From Fimbriimonadaceae bacterium (GTDB lineage Bacteria; Armatimonadota; Fimbriimonadia; Fimbriimonadales; Fimbriimonadaceae), in assembly GCA_947447315.1 (NCBI GenBank), contig CANFJD010000036.1, positions 1-14,944 on the forward strand: a stretch of 14,944 nt of DNA, given 5' to 3'. The notes under the pieces are model-generated. The model searched no databases, had not been told where the DNA came from, and saw nothing but the letters and a program-made list of their open reading frames with translations. Positions within the stretch are counted from its first letter, which is position 1. Each line of letters starts with the position of its first letter. This document shows positions 8,126-14,944 of this stretch, one piece after another. The position numbers and the translations under genes were made by a program.

Positions 8126-9016
8126 CTACGGAATCGCCAGATCTTGGTTCAAAATCTGGTTGCTCTGGGTGATATTTACCGAGACATTGGGACCAATCGT
8201 TCCGGAGAACGTCGGCTTTAACTGGTAGGTTCCCACCGGAAGCCAGACGTAGTATCGACCGTCCGCGGCGGCGGTGACTTGGCGAACTTCGGTGGCACCC
8301 TTGAAGATGTCGATGGTAGCAGCAACGCCCGCACCGGCTTTTCGCGCGATGCCATAGACGTTATTGGGGCCGCCGGGAGGGGTGCCGGTTCCGCTAGAGA
8401 CCAGCAGGATTGTGCCGACACTCACTGTGCCTGCGGATGCCACTTTGCCGTTGGCGGTGAAGCCGTTTGCGAAGTAGCCATCTGCCTGAACCCGGCCCTC
8501 AATGCTCCAAAAACCGGTCTGGGAAGTGTTTGAATAGGCTACGTCAGCGAGGGAAAATACTCCCATTCCGTTGGTCCGAACCGAACGACCGGCAAAAGCC
8601 ACCAGCGCATTCGGAACGGGACTGCTGGTCACGGAATCTTTGACGGTGCCGGTCAGGATCACTTTTTGCGGACCAACCCACAGGTCGCCGAGATCCAAAT
8701 CGGTTGCACTGGGCGGGAAGGCAAACGTCCACGTTCCGTACGAACCAGTGGCGACGTTTGCCGCCGCCGCGGTGATGGGCACGTCCAGCAAAAAGAAGCC
8801 GTCGCTCGCGCTGGTGGTGGTCGACTCCCCGGTGGCGACGCTGACCGTCGCAACGGGTGAAATTGGACCCGTCGAGACAACATCAAGAACGCGACCAGTG
8901 AGAACTTGCGTCGTGCCCCCGGTGGTGCCCGTGCCTCCGCCACCACCGCCGCAGCCAGTCGCTACGATTACGGCAACGGCAAGAGCCCATACGCCAGTCC
9001 AAATGCGATTTTTCAT
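8126..9016 (-). CDS. Lipoprotein with carboxypeptidase-regulatory-like repeats
   Basis: The product is 296 residues. It has a signal peptide with lipobox ATGC (Cys22) followed at once by a Gly-rich spacer (23-34), typical of lipoproteins tethered by a flexible linker. The mature part appears to hold three beta-sandwich modules at about 38-112, 118-205 and 218-296. Each opens with a G-x-V/A strand (LTGRVLD, LTGTVKD, VYGIARK) and contains a turn like SDGFFLLDVP, TNGMGVFSLADV or ADGRYYVWLPVGTY, the signature of CarboxypepD_reg-like domains found in surface and outer-membrane proteins. These are binding or structural domains with no catalytic role. Its ATG overlaps the stop of the 884-residue gene in TAATG, with GGGAGG upstream as ribosome site, so translation is probably coupled. 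The LptC-like gene begins 15 bases downstream. Confidence 0.8.
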   Translation of the reverse strand: MKNRIWTGVWALAVAVIVATGCGGGGGGTGTTGGTTQVLTGRVLDVVSTGPISPVATVSVATGESTTTSASDGFFLLDVPITAAAANVATGSYGTWTFAFPPSATDLDLGDLWVGPQKVILTGTVKDSVTSSPVPNALVAFAGRSVRTNGMGVFSLADVAYSNTSQTGFWSIEGRVQADGYFANGFTANGKVASAGTVSVGTILLVSSGTGTPPGGPNNVYGIARKAGAGVAATIDIFKGATEVRQVTAAADGRYYVWLPVGTYQLKPTFSGTIGPNVSVNITQSNQILNQDLAIP

Positions 9017-11670
9017 TACTTGCCTCCCGCTACGAACAGATCAAACGACTCCGTCGTTCCTTCGGCCCGGAAGTCGTACCGGGCTGACCAACGGCCAAGC
9101 GTCGTGACCGTTTTTCGGCGCGGATCGCGCAGTTGTGATCCCGGCGCGAAGGAAATGTCTTGATCAAACAAGAGATTCACGATCTGCCCCTTCTTGAGTC
9201 CGGTGACGGTCACGCGGAAAATATGTCCCTTCTCCCGACGCACACTCCGGTAAGCATCGTCCACATTGAGTTGCAAACCACCGGTGATGGCGGGGGGCAT
9301 GAAAGATCGCATACGGTTGTCCGGAGCGATTGCCGCTTCTGCGGCCACCGATTGTTGACCGACGATGGCTCGAATCTTGGCGCGCCAACTGAGATTGGCC
9401 CGGCTGCGAGCCGGAGCGCCAGAAATATTGGTGAAAAGCAGCGTCACACCATCGGGGGCGAGGCACCGGACAAAGTACGCCTTGCGCGGGGCGAAGGCAC
9501 TGGCTACCACGTAGCTACCGGTCTCGGATAGACCGGAGAATGCGTCCACCGGCCCCGGCTGGTACTCGAAGAAATCGGCGCCAATTAGGATGCCGACGCT
9601 GTTATCCCAGGTCTGCTCAAAGTCGGTTTGATTCACCACGCGGACTTGGGTGGTGGAGGCGGTGAAGTTCACTGGCGTCGTGATCAGGTTCCAACCCGGC
9701 TGCAACGCGATCGCGGTTGGCACCAATGACGGGACCGCAACGTGGCTGATATCCTGGGCGGTGGCCGACCGAACAAAGTATCCGTTGCCCACGGTGAACG
9801 CTTCCAAATCCGGGGCGAGGGTGTACCGCGTGGATCCCGCATCGTAACGGGCTACGAGCGTGCCGTTTGCGGCGAGAGCCTGATACAGATCTTCCGTAAG
9901 GGGATTGGCGCTGAACCCGAATGTCGAGACGCCGGCGGGAATGTTTTGGGTGATGGAAGTGACGTAGGTGGGGCGCAGATCCAACCCTAGATCACCCGGA
10001 CCCTTATTCACTCGCCGCGTTCCGATGGGGTCGGCCGCACCGATGACTTCCACCACGAAGGAACCTCCCTTCAAGTAATTCGCGTCCTCGATGAGGGCAC
10101 CAAACGCACCTCGCTGAACGGGGGCGGTACCGATGACGGTGCCGTTAAACGAAATGCGAACCTGGGTGGCCCCAACGAACCCCTGGACGGTGCCGAAAAA
10201 GGTGTTTGGAGAATCTTGGTTTGCCGGTCGGGCAATGGCACCGGCGGGTAGAAAGAGCCGCGTGATCTGATCCTTTACCGGGATGTCGATGGGTACTTGG
10301 TAGTTTGTTCCGCCGTAGCTATCGGGGAAATTGGGAGCGATGCTGCCGTAGGACGCGGCGATGTCCATTCGGTCATCCTGGGCGGAGGTGGTGAACCGGG
10401 TGGAAACTGCGGGATCCCAGAAAATCGGATAGCTAGTGCCGCTGAGGAGTTGCTCGTTGCCATTGGCGCTACGGCTGAAGTAGGTGGCCTCAATGGCAAA
10501 CACGCCAAAGTCGCCGGTTCGTAAACCGCTCGTGATCGGCGTGGGTTGAACCAACAGTTTGCGACCGTTGGACTCCGTTGTATCCAGGATGTATTGCCGG
10601 GCTAACCAATCTTTATAAGGAATATTCTCGACCGAGGGATTGCCGGGGCGGACGGATTTTACGACCTGCAGACCAGCTTCGGTGAGCTTGTCGATATTGG
10701 TGGCAATGGAATCATCAGCCGCGAGTTTTGCGTTTAGCCGGGCGGCAAAATCGGGGTATTCGGCGAGCACTTTTTGCCAAGCCGATCCACTCATGCGGTA
10801 CCGCAAGAGATACAAACCGCCGTAGGATCCGCCGGTCGGCAATCCCGGCTTAATGAGGTTAGGAGCGATGAACTGCGTGCCCGCCAGCGCCCGCTGGTTA
10901 CACCAATCGTAGGTGCCACCTACTTCATAGGTGTTGTAGAGCACCTGCTCGAGACTGCTGGTCACGAAGCCCGATAGCGCCCCGCTGGTGCGAGCCACCT
11001 TCGCGGCGACGGCCCGTACAAGACCTTCTTGATAGGCATCAAAACCGTACGGCACATTCCCCTGGTAGGCAAGCAGGAGGCAGTGGATGAAGTTGATGGC
11101 CGCCGCTTCTCGGCTTTGGTAGACCGGGAACCGAATTTCGCGCTGACCGGAGCCATTGTTCGGCACGTAATAACCGCCGGCAACTGCTTGGCGATCACCG
11201 ATCTCGGCGTCGTAATTGGCCACGCGGACCGCGCCCCCCGCCAATGCCGGTCCGAAGAGGGCATCCATGGTTGGCTTCGCCTGCGTGTACACCTGCTGCA
11301 GAAGATCGCGGTAATCGGTGGAAAAGACCCGGTCGCCGGTAGTGTCAAACGACAGGGTGATATCGCCCGCCCGCTTGGAAACGGCGCCGGGAAGTGGCTT
11401 CCCGTCGCGGAGTAGTTCAACCCGAATCGGCATGGAAAATTGAGAATCGCCCTTCCAATAGTGCTGGCGATTACGGGCCGTTAACTGAGCCGCCCGCAAA
11501 TTGAACTGCCTCACGGCCTGATCGGTGGCGCTGGTAATGGCCTGTCGCACCGAACGTTCGCCGATCTCCAGCCGAAGAATTCCGGTGGGAGTCGCCGGTG
11601 ATTTTTGGGCACTGGCCGACACGGCTATCGCCCACAATCCCACCAAAGAAAGAACCTGATTTACTCTCAT
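9016..11670 (-). CDS. Large secreted protein with a decayed metallopeptidase-like motif
   Basis: The product is 884 residues with a signal peptide (1-21, likely cut after SASA). The first 370 residues include FIHCLLLAYQG (194-204) and FDAYQEGLV (210-218), which line up with the HExxH...E layout of gluzincin zinc peptidases, but the catalytic Glu is Cys197 and the second zinc His is Leu200. Peptidase activity is therefore unlikely, although the fold may remain. Residues about 455-565 look like beta-sandwich. Two 'GWN/YFVR' modules follow at about 575-650 and 657-747, ending GYFVR and AYFVR. The C-terminus (about 795-884) is another beta-rich part. The ATG at 11670 has no Shine-Dalgarno (TTTTTTCGAA precedes it). 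It lies 136 bases after the barrel gene and is coupled to the lipoprotein gene by TAATG. I do not recognise a named family; a surface or periplasmic binding role is inferred. Confidence 0.75.
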   Translation of the reverse strand: MRVNQVLSLVGLWAIAVSASAQKSPATPTGILRLEIGERSVRQAITSATDQAVRQFNLRAAQLTARNRQHYWKGDSQFSMPIRVELLRDGKPLPGAVSKRAGDITLSFDTTGDRVFSTDYRDLLQQVYTQAKPTMDALFGPALAGGAVRVANYDAEIGDRQAVAGGYYVPNNGSGQREIRFPVYQSREAAAINFIHCLLLAYQGNVPYGFDAYQEGLVRAVAAKVARTSGALSGFVTSSLEQVLYNTYEVGGTYDWCNQRALAGTQFIAPNLIKPGLPTGGSYGGLYLLRYRMSGSAWQKVLAEYPDFAARLNAKLAADDSIATNIDKLTEAGLQVVKSVRPGNPSVENIPYKDWLARQYILDTTESNGRKLLVQPTPITSGLRTGDFGVFAIEATYFSRSANGNEQLLSGTSYPIFWDPAVSTRFTTSAQDDRMDIAASYGSIAPNFPDSYGGTNYQVPIDIPVKDQITRLFLPAGAIARPANQDSPNTFFGTVQGFVGATQVRISFNGTVIGTAPVQRGAFGALIEDANYLKGGSFVVEVIGAADPIGTRRVNKGPGDLGLDLRPTYVTSITQNIPAGVSTFGFSANPLTEDLYQALAANGTLVARYDAGSTRYTLAPDLEAFTVGNGYFVRSATAQDISHVAVPSLVPTAIALQPGWNLITTPVNFTASTTQVRVVNQTDFEQTWDNSVGILIGADFFEYQPGPVDAFSGLSETGSYVVASAFAPRKAYFVRCLAPDGVTLLFTNISGAPARSRANLSWRAKIRAIVGQQSVAAEAAIAPDNRMRSFMPPAITGGLQLNVDDAYRSVRREKGHIFRVTVTGLKKGQIVNLLFDQDISFAPGSQLRDPRRKTVTTLGRWSARYDFRAEGTTESFDLFVAGGK

Positions 11671-11806
11671 TTCGAAAAAACTACGTCGCCCGACGCCGGT
11701 CTCAAATCAGCCGCAGGCGAACACCAAGGGTATCCGTTATTTGACGTGTTTCGTGGGTCGGGTGGTTTGCCGATCTGAGATTCTGAGCCACCCCCGCATC
11801 TTTGGT
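11671..11806 (-). other. Gap between barrel gene and 884-residue gene, weak inverted repeat
   Basis: The 136 bases hold GGGTGG (11760-11765) and CCACCC (11788-11793), a 6-bp inverted repeat with a 22-base loop and no T-run after it on the minus strand. No clear promoter boxes are visible. The gap could allow partial termination or a weak promoter, but neither is supported strongly. Confidence 0.2.
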
Positions 11807-14521
11807 TCAGAAATCGAACACGAGATCCACGTTGAAGCCATTGGCACGGTAACTGCCGCTGCTAAGGGCGGGATCGAGATTGCTGACATTTCGCCAGGTA
11901 TATCCCGTCCGTAGGCCGACCCTTTGGTAAAGCTGGTAATCATGCGAAATTGAGAAATAGCTCTCGTTCTGCCCGTAGTACCCGGTGCTGCGTCCTTGGC
12001 TAAACGACGCGTTCAGGCGCTGCCGGTTCACCAATCGGTACGACAGGGAAAAATCGTAGGTGAGACTGTCTTGGTTGTAGGTGGCCGACGTGGTGTTTTG
12101 GCTAATCAGCCCGGTGAGGCCCACCATGTACGTTAGTCTTCCTGGGGGGCTGCCGGTGAGCCCCACGCTGAAGGTCGTAGCCTCGCTACGGCCATTCGTA
12201 CCCGAATACTCCGTGTTACTACGGTCAATCGACGACGACAGGTATGTCGACTGACCGAGATCAAGACTAGCTCCGAGACCGTAGGTCCGATTGTCGGCAT
12301 TGCTGCTGAGGTCGCCGGTGGCGTTGTTTTGTTGCCACCGGGCACTCAGCGTCACGCGGGAGCTTGCGCGATATTCGGAGACCAGCGCAATTCGCTTCTG
12401 GGAACTGGCGCCGATTAGTAATTCATCACCAGCCGACCCACTGGTGAATCCATTGCCACCGTTATAGCCCAGCCCGTAACCCGATGAGATGGAAACGGCG
12501 GGTAAGTCGCCGCTATCGCTTTGGGCAAATTGCGCGCCGAATGTCCAGGTATCCGACGGCTTCCAGCCGACGCCAAGGGCCGCGTCATAGCCCTTTCCGC
12601 GCTGGTCCAGCGCCTTAATATCGTTGTAGCTCAGCCGAGTGTTGAATGCCAAACCGCGACCGGCATTCCAATCCGCTGTCGCCACGACACTCGCTACCGA
12701 CAGCGGCCCGACTTTGGTCACATTATTCTCGGTGATGGGGGCGGAACCCGTCTGATACTGCAAACCCAAACTGGCATTGACCCGGCCAAACGTGCGTCGA
12801 CCAGCCAGGGATGTTGTATCCAGCTTGGTATCGTCATCAAAGTGGTTAGCCAGCCGCACTTGGTTGAGTGACCAGCGAGTTCCGTCGGGGTCGGAGTACT
12901 GGACGCCTCCCTTCACCGTGGTGTAGCGTGCCACCTTACCGGTGGGGTTGCTGGAATCGGTCACGTATACGGAACTATTGGTGCCGCTGAGGTTATAGAG
13001 AAAACTTTCGCTATCGTATTCGGCACTCCATTCGTGGGCGCGTTCGTTGCGATCAAATCCCCGGGTCTCCACCGTAACATAGTCGCGCGGAATGTCGCGG
13101 AACGATGATCGGAGGGTCCAGCGCCCTTCCTTCTGCTCGTAATCCACGCCGCGCGCCTGGGCCGACGTGCCGCCGATGAACCCGCCGGTGGCTTGGTTCA
13201 ACTGAATGAATCCGCGGTCGCCGGTCTTTCCGAGCGGGATGAGATAGTCGAGCCCGACGGTTCGCCGGTCGCCGTCGACGGAAACGATGCCCACCGGTTG
13301 ATAGGTGACGCTGATGGTCTCATTCAGGTCGACGAACCGCGACATGTAGAAGCGTCGAGGGTATTTAGTGTCGAACGTATAGTCTAGGTTTGGTACCTGA
13401 ATAATGCCGTTTACACGCAATACCACGGAGGTCGCGACCGGATTGTAGTCTAAGTCGTAACCCACCGCCGGGTTACCGCGGCCCTGAAATAGTTCCACCT
13501 TTTGCGCGGTGCCGACCGCGCCGCGGCCCACTTGTTGCACGGCGGTGAGGCCCAGCCGACCCACCCTTCCGAAGTCGTACGTGACCCCCGCCCCCGACAG
13601 GACGCCGGGAGATTCGTTGAATCCGGTTGATTCGTAGGTCGCAACAATCGTGCTGGTGGGCGAGACGACACGGGTGATGAAGGTGATCGCGCCCACCTCG
13701 GTGTCGAGTTCAAAGTCACGACCAATTTGCTGTGGCTCTCCGTCAACCCTGACCTGAAGCGTATCGGCCCGCACCCGACCGCCCTGTAGGTAGTACGGTC
13801 CCACGGAATTGTTGCCTTGGGTGGTGACGGTACGGGCACTCCCCCTGGTCTCGCTGCGCAGGGCCTTTGCTTCCACCCGACCTTTTCGCCAGCCCAATTG
13901 CGCCCCGCTCACCGACCTCGCGACTCTGGCGAACCGGTTTGAGTTCACCAGAGACGCATTGATATCACCCAATGCGACCGTGGTGGGTCCGTTTTGGTAG
14001 GTGGCGGATAGTCGCTGGTCTTCGGGGTTTTGAATTCGGTCGTCGGTGATCGTGAGGTTGAAATCCACCACGCCCGCGACCTTCTTACCGTTGATGTTCA
14101 TCTGACCGGTGCTGGTGACGCGCCGATCGCCCTGTCCGTAATAGTTCAGCGTGTTAAACGCATCCACATCACCGGTTACGGAATCTTGGTGGTAACTCAG
14201 GGTCCGCCGACCGGATAGATCGATCCGGCCGATGACCATTTCGTTAAACCAATCGACGATGGAGGGTTTCTTCTTGGTGACGGCGTTTGGAGTCGGGAGC
14301 GTAGGCTTTGTCGGATCGATCGGAAATCCCGGCGGCAGATTTTTAGGCAGGGTGCCCGCCCCCGTGCGTGGCAGCTTTAGGTTGCCCACCTTTGGCTCGC
14401 CCGAGCGCATGATTTGCGCGAGAACCGCGGGTGGGATGTAGATCGGCACCTGATCGGCGGCACAGAGGCCCGTCGCTCCCAGCGAAATTGCCAGCGAAAC
14501 CGAACGAAGCCGAATAATCAT
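11807..14521 (-). CDS. Outer-membrane beta-barrel protein, function unknown
   Basis: The product is 904 residues with a signal peptide (about 1-22, cut near LCAA). A Pro-rich, probably extended segment follows (about 25-86, e.g. PPGFPIDPTKPTLPTP), then from about residue 95 to the end alternating amphipathic strands rich in Gly, Ser, Thr, Asn, Tyr and Phe. The last residues VDLVFDF end in an aromatic, as in proteins inserted by the BAM machinery. Two copies of a strand-turn motif are visible: LQVRVDGEPQQIGRDFELDT (255-274) with its follow-up, and VLRVNGIIQVPNLDYTFDT (367-385). Each has a pattern like 'V.V.G...Q..DY..D...I.F...V....I.VTY', which I recall from large outer-membrane proteins of Bacteroidetes and Chlorobi. 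No TonB box or plug is evident. The ATG at 14521 lacks a Shine-Dalgarno (TTCTTCCTCT precedes it). It may head the unit running to the LptC-like gene. Confidence 0.75.
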   Translation of the reverse strand: MIIRLRSVSLAISLGATGLCAADQVPIYIPPAVLAQIMRSGEPKVGNLKLPRTGAGTLPKNLPPGFPIDPTKPTLPTPNAVTKKKPSIVDWFNEMVIGRIDLSGRRTLSYHQDSVTGDVDAFNTLNYYGQGDRRVTSTGQMNINGKKVAGVVDFNLTITDDRIQNPEDQRLSATYQNGPTTVALGDINASLVNSNRFARVARSVSGAQLGWRKGRVEAKALRSETRGSARTVTTQGNNSVGPYYLQGGRVRADTLQVRVDGEPQQIGRDFELDTEVGAITFITRVVSPTSTIVATYESTGFNESPGVLSGAGVTYDFGRVGRLGLTAVQQVGRGAVGTAQKVELFQGRGNPAVGYDLDYNPVATSVVLRVNGIIQVPNLDYTFDTKYPRRFYMSRFVDLNETISVTYQPVGIVSVDGDRRTVGLDYLIPLGKTGDRGFIQLNQATGGFIGGTSAQARGVDYEQKEGRWTLRSSFRDIPRDYVTVETRGFDRNERAHEWSAEYDSESFLYNLSGTNSSVYVTDSSNPTGKVARYTTVKGGVQYSDPDGTRWSLNQVRLANHFDDDTKLDTTSLAGRRTFGRVNASLGLQYQTGSAPITENNVTKVGPLSVASVVATADWNAGRGLAFNTRLSYNDIKALDQRGKGYDAALGVGWKPSDTWTFGAQFAQSDSGDLPAVSISSGYGLGYNGGNGFTSGSAGDELLIGASSQKRIALVSEYRASSRVTLSARWQQNNATGDLSSNADNRTYGLGASLDLGQSTYLSSSIDRSNTEYSGTNGRSEATTFSVGLTGSPPGRLTYMVGLTGLISQNTTSATYNQDSLTYDFSLSYRLVNRQRLNASFSQGRSTGYYGQNESYFSISHDYQLYQRVGLRTGYTWRNVSNLDPALSSGSYRANGFNVDLVFDF

Positions 14522-14644
14522 AGAGGAAGAAAGCGAAGAACCGAGGTCAGCGTCGTATTAAACCAGACGGATGTCCGCCGCTTCCGGTTCGGCGCCTTTT
14601 CCGGGCAAATTGGCGCCATGACGATTTCCGGTACTGGCTGAAGC
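14522..14644 (-). promoter_or_regulatory. Gap between csaB-like gene and barrel gene, hairpin and possible -10
   Basis: Two GGCGCC palindromes (14591-14596 and 14612-14617) can pair around a 15-base loop after the csaB-like stop; no T-run follows. TTCCGG occurs three times around them. On the minus strand TTTAATAC (14554-14561) could be a -10 element for the barrel gene, but no -35 is evident. Whether the barrel gene starts a new transcript is open. Confidence 0.25.
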
Positions 14645-14944
14645 CTATCGCAGGGCGTCGCGGACGACTTCTACGTTGCCAAGGGCCAATTTTGCCATCT
14701 CGTCTCGCTTCTTCTTGGTAATGGTCACGGCGAGATCCTTCCGCCGCGTGAAATCGGTGTAGGCATCAAATAGTCGGGCGGCGGTGAGATTGTCCAGGGT
14801 CATCGCCGGTCCGTTATCCATGAGCTTGGGGAAGGCAGAGACCTTGGGATCGTACGCAATCATCAGCGAGGGTACGCCGACGGTGGTGGCGAGAATCCCG
14901 CCGTGCAGCCGGATCGATATCATGGCGTCCATCCGTGCCAACCG
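14645..14944 (-). CDS. csaB: Polysaccharide pyruvyl transferase, CsaB-like, C-terminal part only
   Basis: The reading frame stays open to the window edge, so only the last roughly 100 residues are present and the true start lies beyond 14944. The visible part holds DAMISIRLHGGILA and VGVPSLMIAYDPKVSAFPKL. These match the C-terminal donor-side block of CsaB-type polysaccharide pyruvyl transferases (commonly (S/G)MRLH...FA...G(V)P...YDPKV). CsaB adds ketal-linked pyruvate to a cell-wall polymer, which in many bacteria is the ligand of SLH domains that hold the S-layer or, in some diderms, tether the outer membrane. The protein ends normally with TAG at 14645-14647. No SLH domain is visible in the neighbouring proteins. 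The family is fairly sure; the substrate is inferred. Confidence 0.72.
   Translation of the reverse strand, partial: RLARMDAMISIRLHGGILATTVGVPSLMIAYDPKVSAFPKLMDNGPAMTLDNLTAARLFDAYTDFTRRKDLAVTITKKKRDEMAKLALGNVEVVRDALR

Noticed and set aside
8571..9107. A 178-residue plus-strand open frame over the lipoprotein gene
   Set aside because: It is antisense to a gene with a clear lipobox and repeats; its Pro-rich stretch mirrors the Gly-rich spacer.
11026..11085. An active zinc metallopeptidase in the 884-residue protein
   Set aside because: The catalytic Glu and one zinc His of HExxH are replaced by Cys and Leu.
10962..11420. A 152-residue open frame inside the 884-residue gene
   Set aside because: It is in another frame of a long, well-supported gene on the same strand, is Arg/Pro/Ser-rich and shows no motif.
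11760..11793. GGGTGG/CCACCC as an intrinsic terminator after the barrel gene
   Set aside because: The stem is only 6 bp with a 22-base loop and no T-run; kept only as a weak inverted repeat.
14645..14941. A complete 98-residue protein starting near 14941
   Set aside because: The apparent start is a TTG at the window edge and the frame continues past it; the sequence matches only the C-terminal block of a CsaB-like enzyme.
1..14944. Mobile elements, CRISPR arrays, toxin-antitoxin pairs or defence genes
   Set aside because: No transposase, integrase, regularly spaced repeats or recognisable defence domains were seen in any frame.

Overview
The window looks like chromosomal DNA of a diderm (double-membrane) bacterium with moderately high GC. 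It carries single-copy housekeeping genes beside a block of secreted, lipid-anchored and outer-membrane proteins. An LptC/LptA-like protein next to a CsaB-type pyruvyl transferase, together with large unfamiliar outer-membrane and STN-containing proteins, reminds me of Armatimonadota (Fimbriimonadia). That placement is an inference from gene style, not from a marker gene. I see no insertion sequence, integrase, CRISPR array, tRNA or rRNA.

Left part (1-4375), housekeeping: a DUF2721-type membrane protein (minus strand) diverges from a dihydroorotase-family gene (pyrC), which overlaps a TPR-like lipoprotein gene by ATGA. The lipoprotein gene runs convergently into maf (nucleotide pyrophosphatase, minus strand), overlapping it by 27 bases. 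maf diverges from argJ, the ornithine acetyltransferase of the cyclic arginine pathway. The pyrC product keeps the HxH and last Asp metal ligands but has substitutions at several other active-site positions.

Right part (4383-14944), an envelope block entirely on the minus strand. In transcription order: the 3' end of a csaB-like gene (cut by the window edge), a 904-residue outer-membrane beta-barrel protein, an 884-residue secreted protein with what looks like a decayed metallopeptidase motif, a 296-residue lipoprotein with carboxypeptidase-regulatory-like repeats (coupled to the 884-residue gene by TAATG), a 487-residue LptC/LptA-like protein 15 bases downstream, and a 722-residue exported protein with an N-terminal STN-like domain behind an AT-rich gap that may hold its own promoter.

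Taken together, the right part reads as an envelope locus: sugar-polymer pyruvylation (CsaB-like), lipopolysaccharide-bridge-like components (LptC/LptA-like), and a surface set of barrel, large secreted protein and lipoprotein. The barrel, the 884-residue protein and the 722-residue protein have no function I can name. If the set is conserved, it is the best candidate here for an undescribed envelope system.
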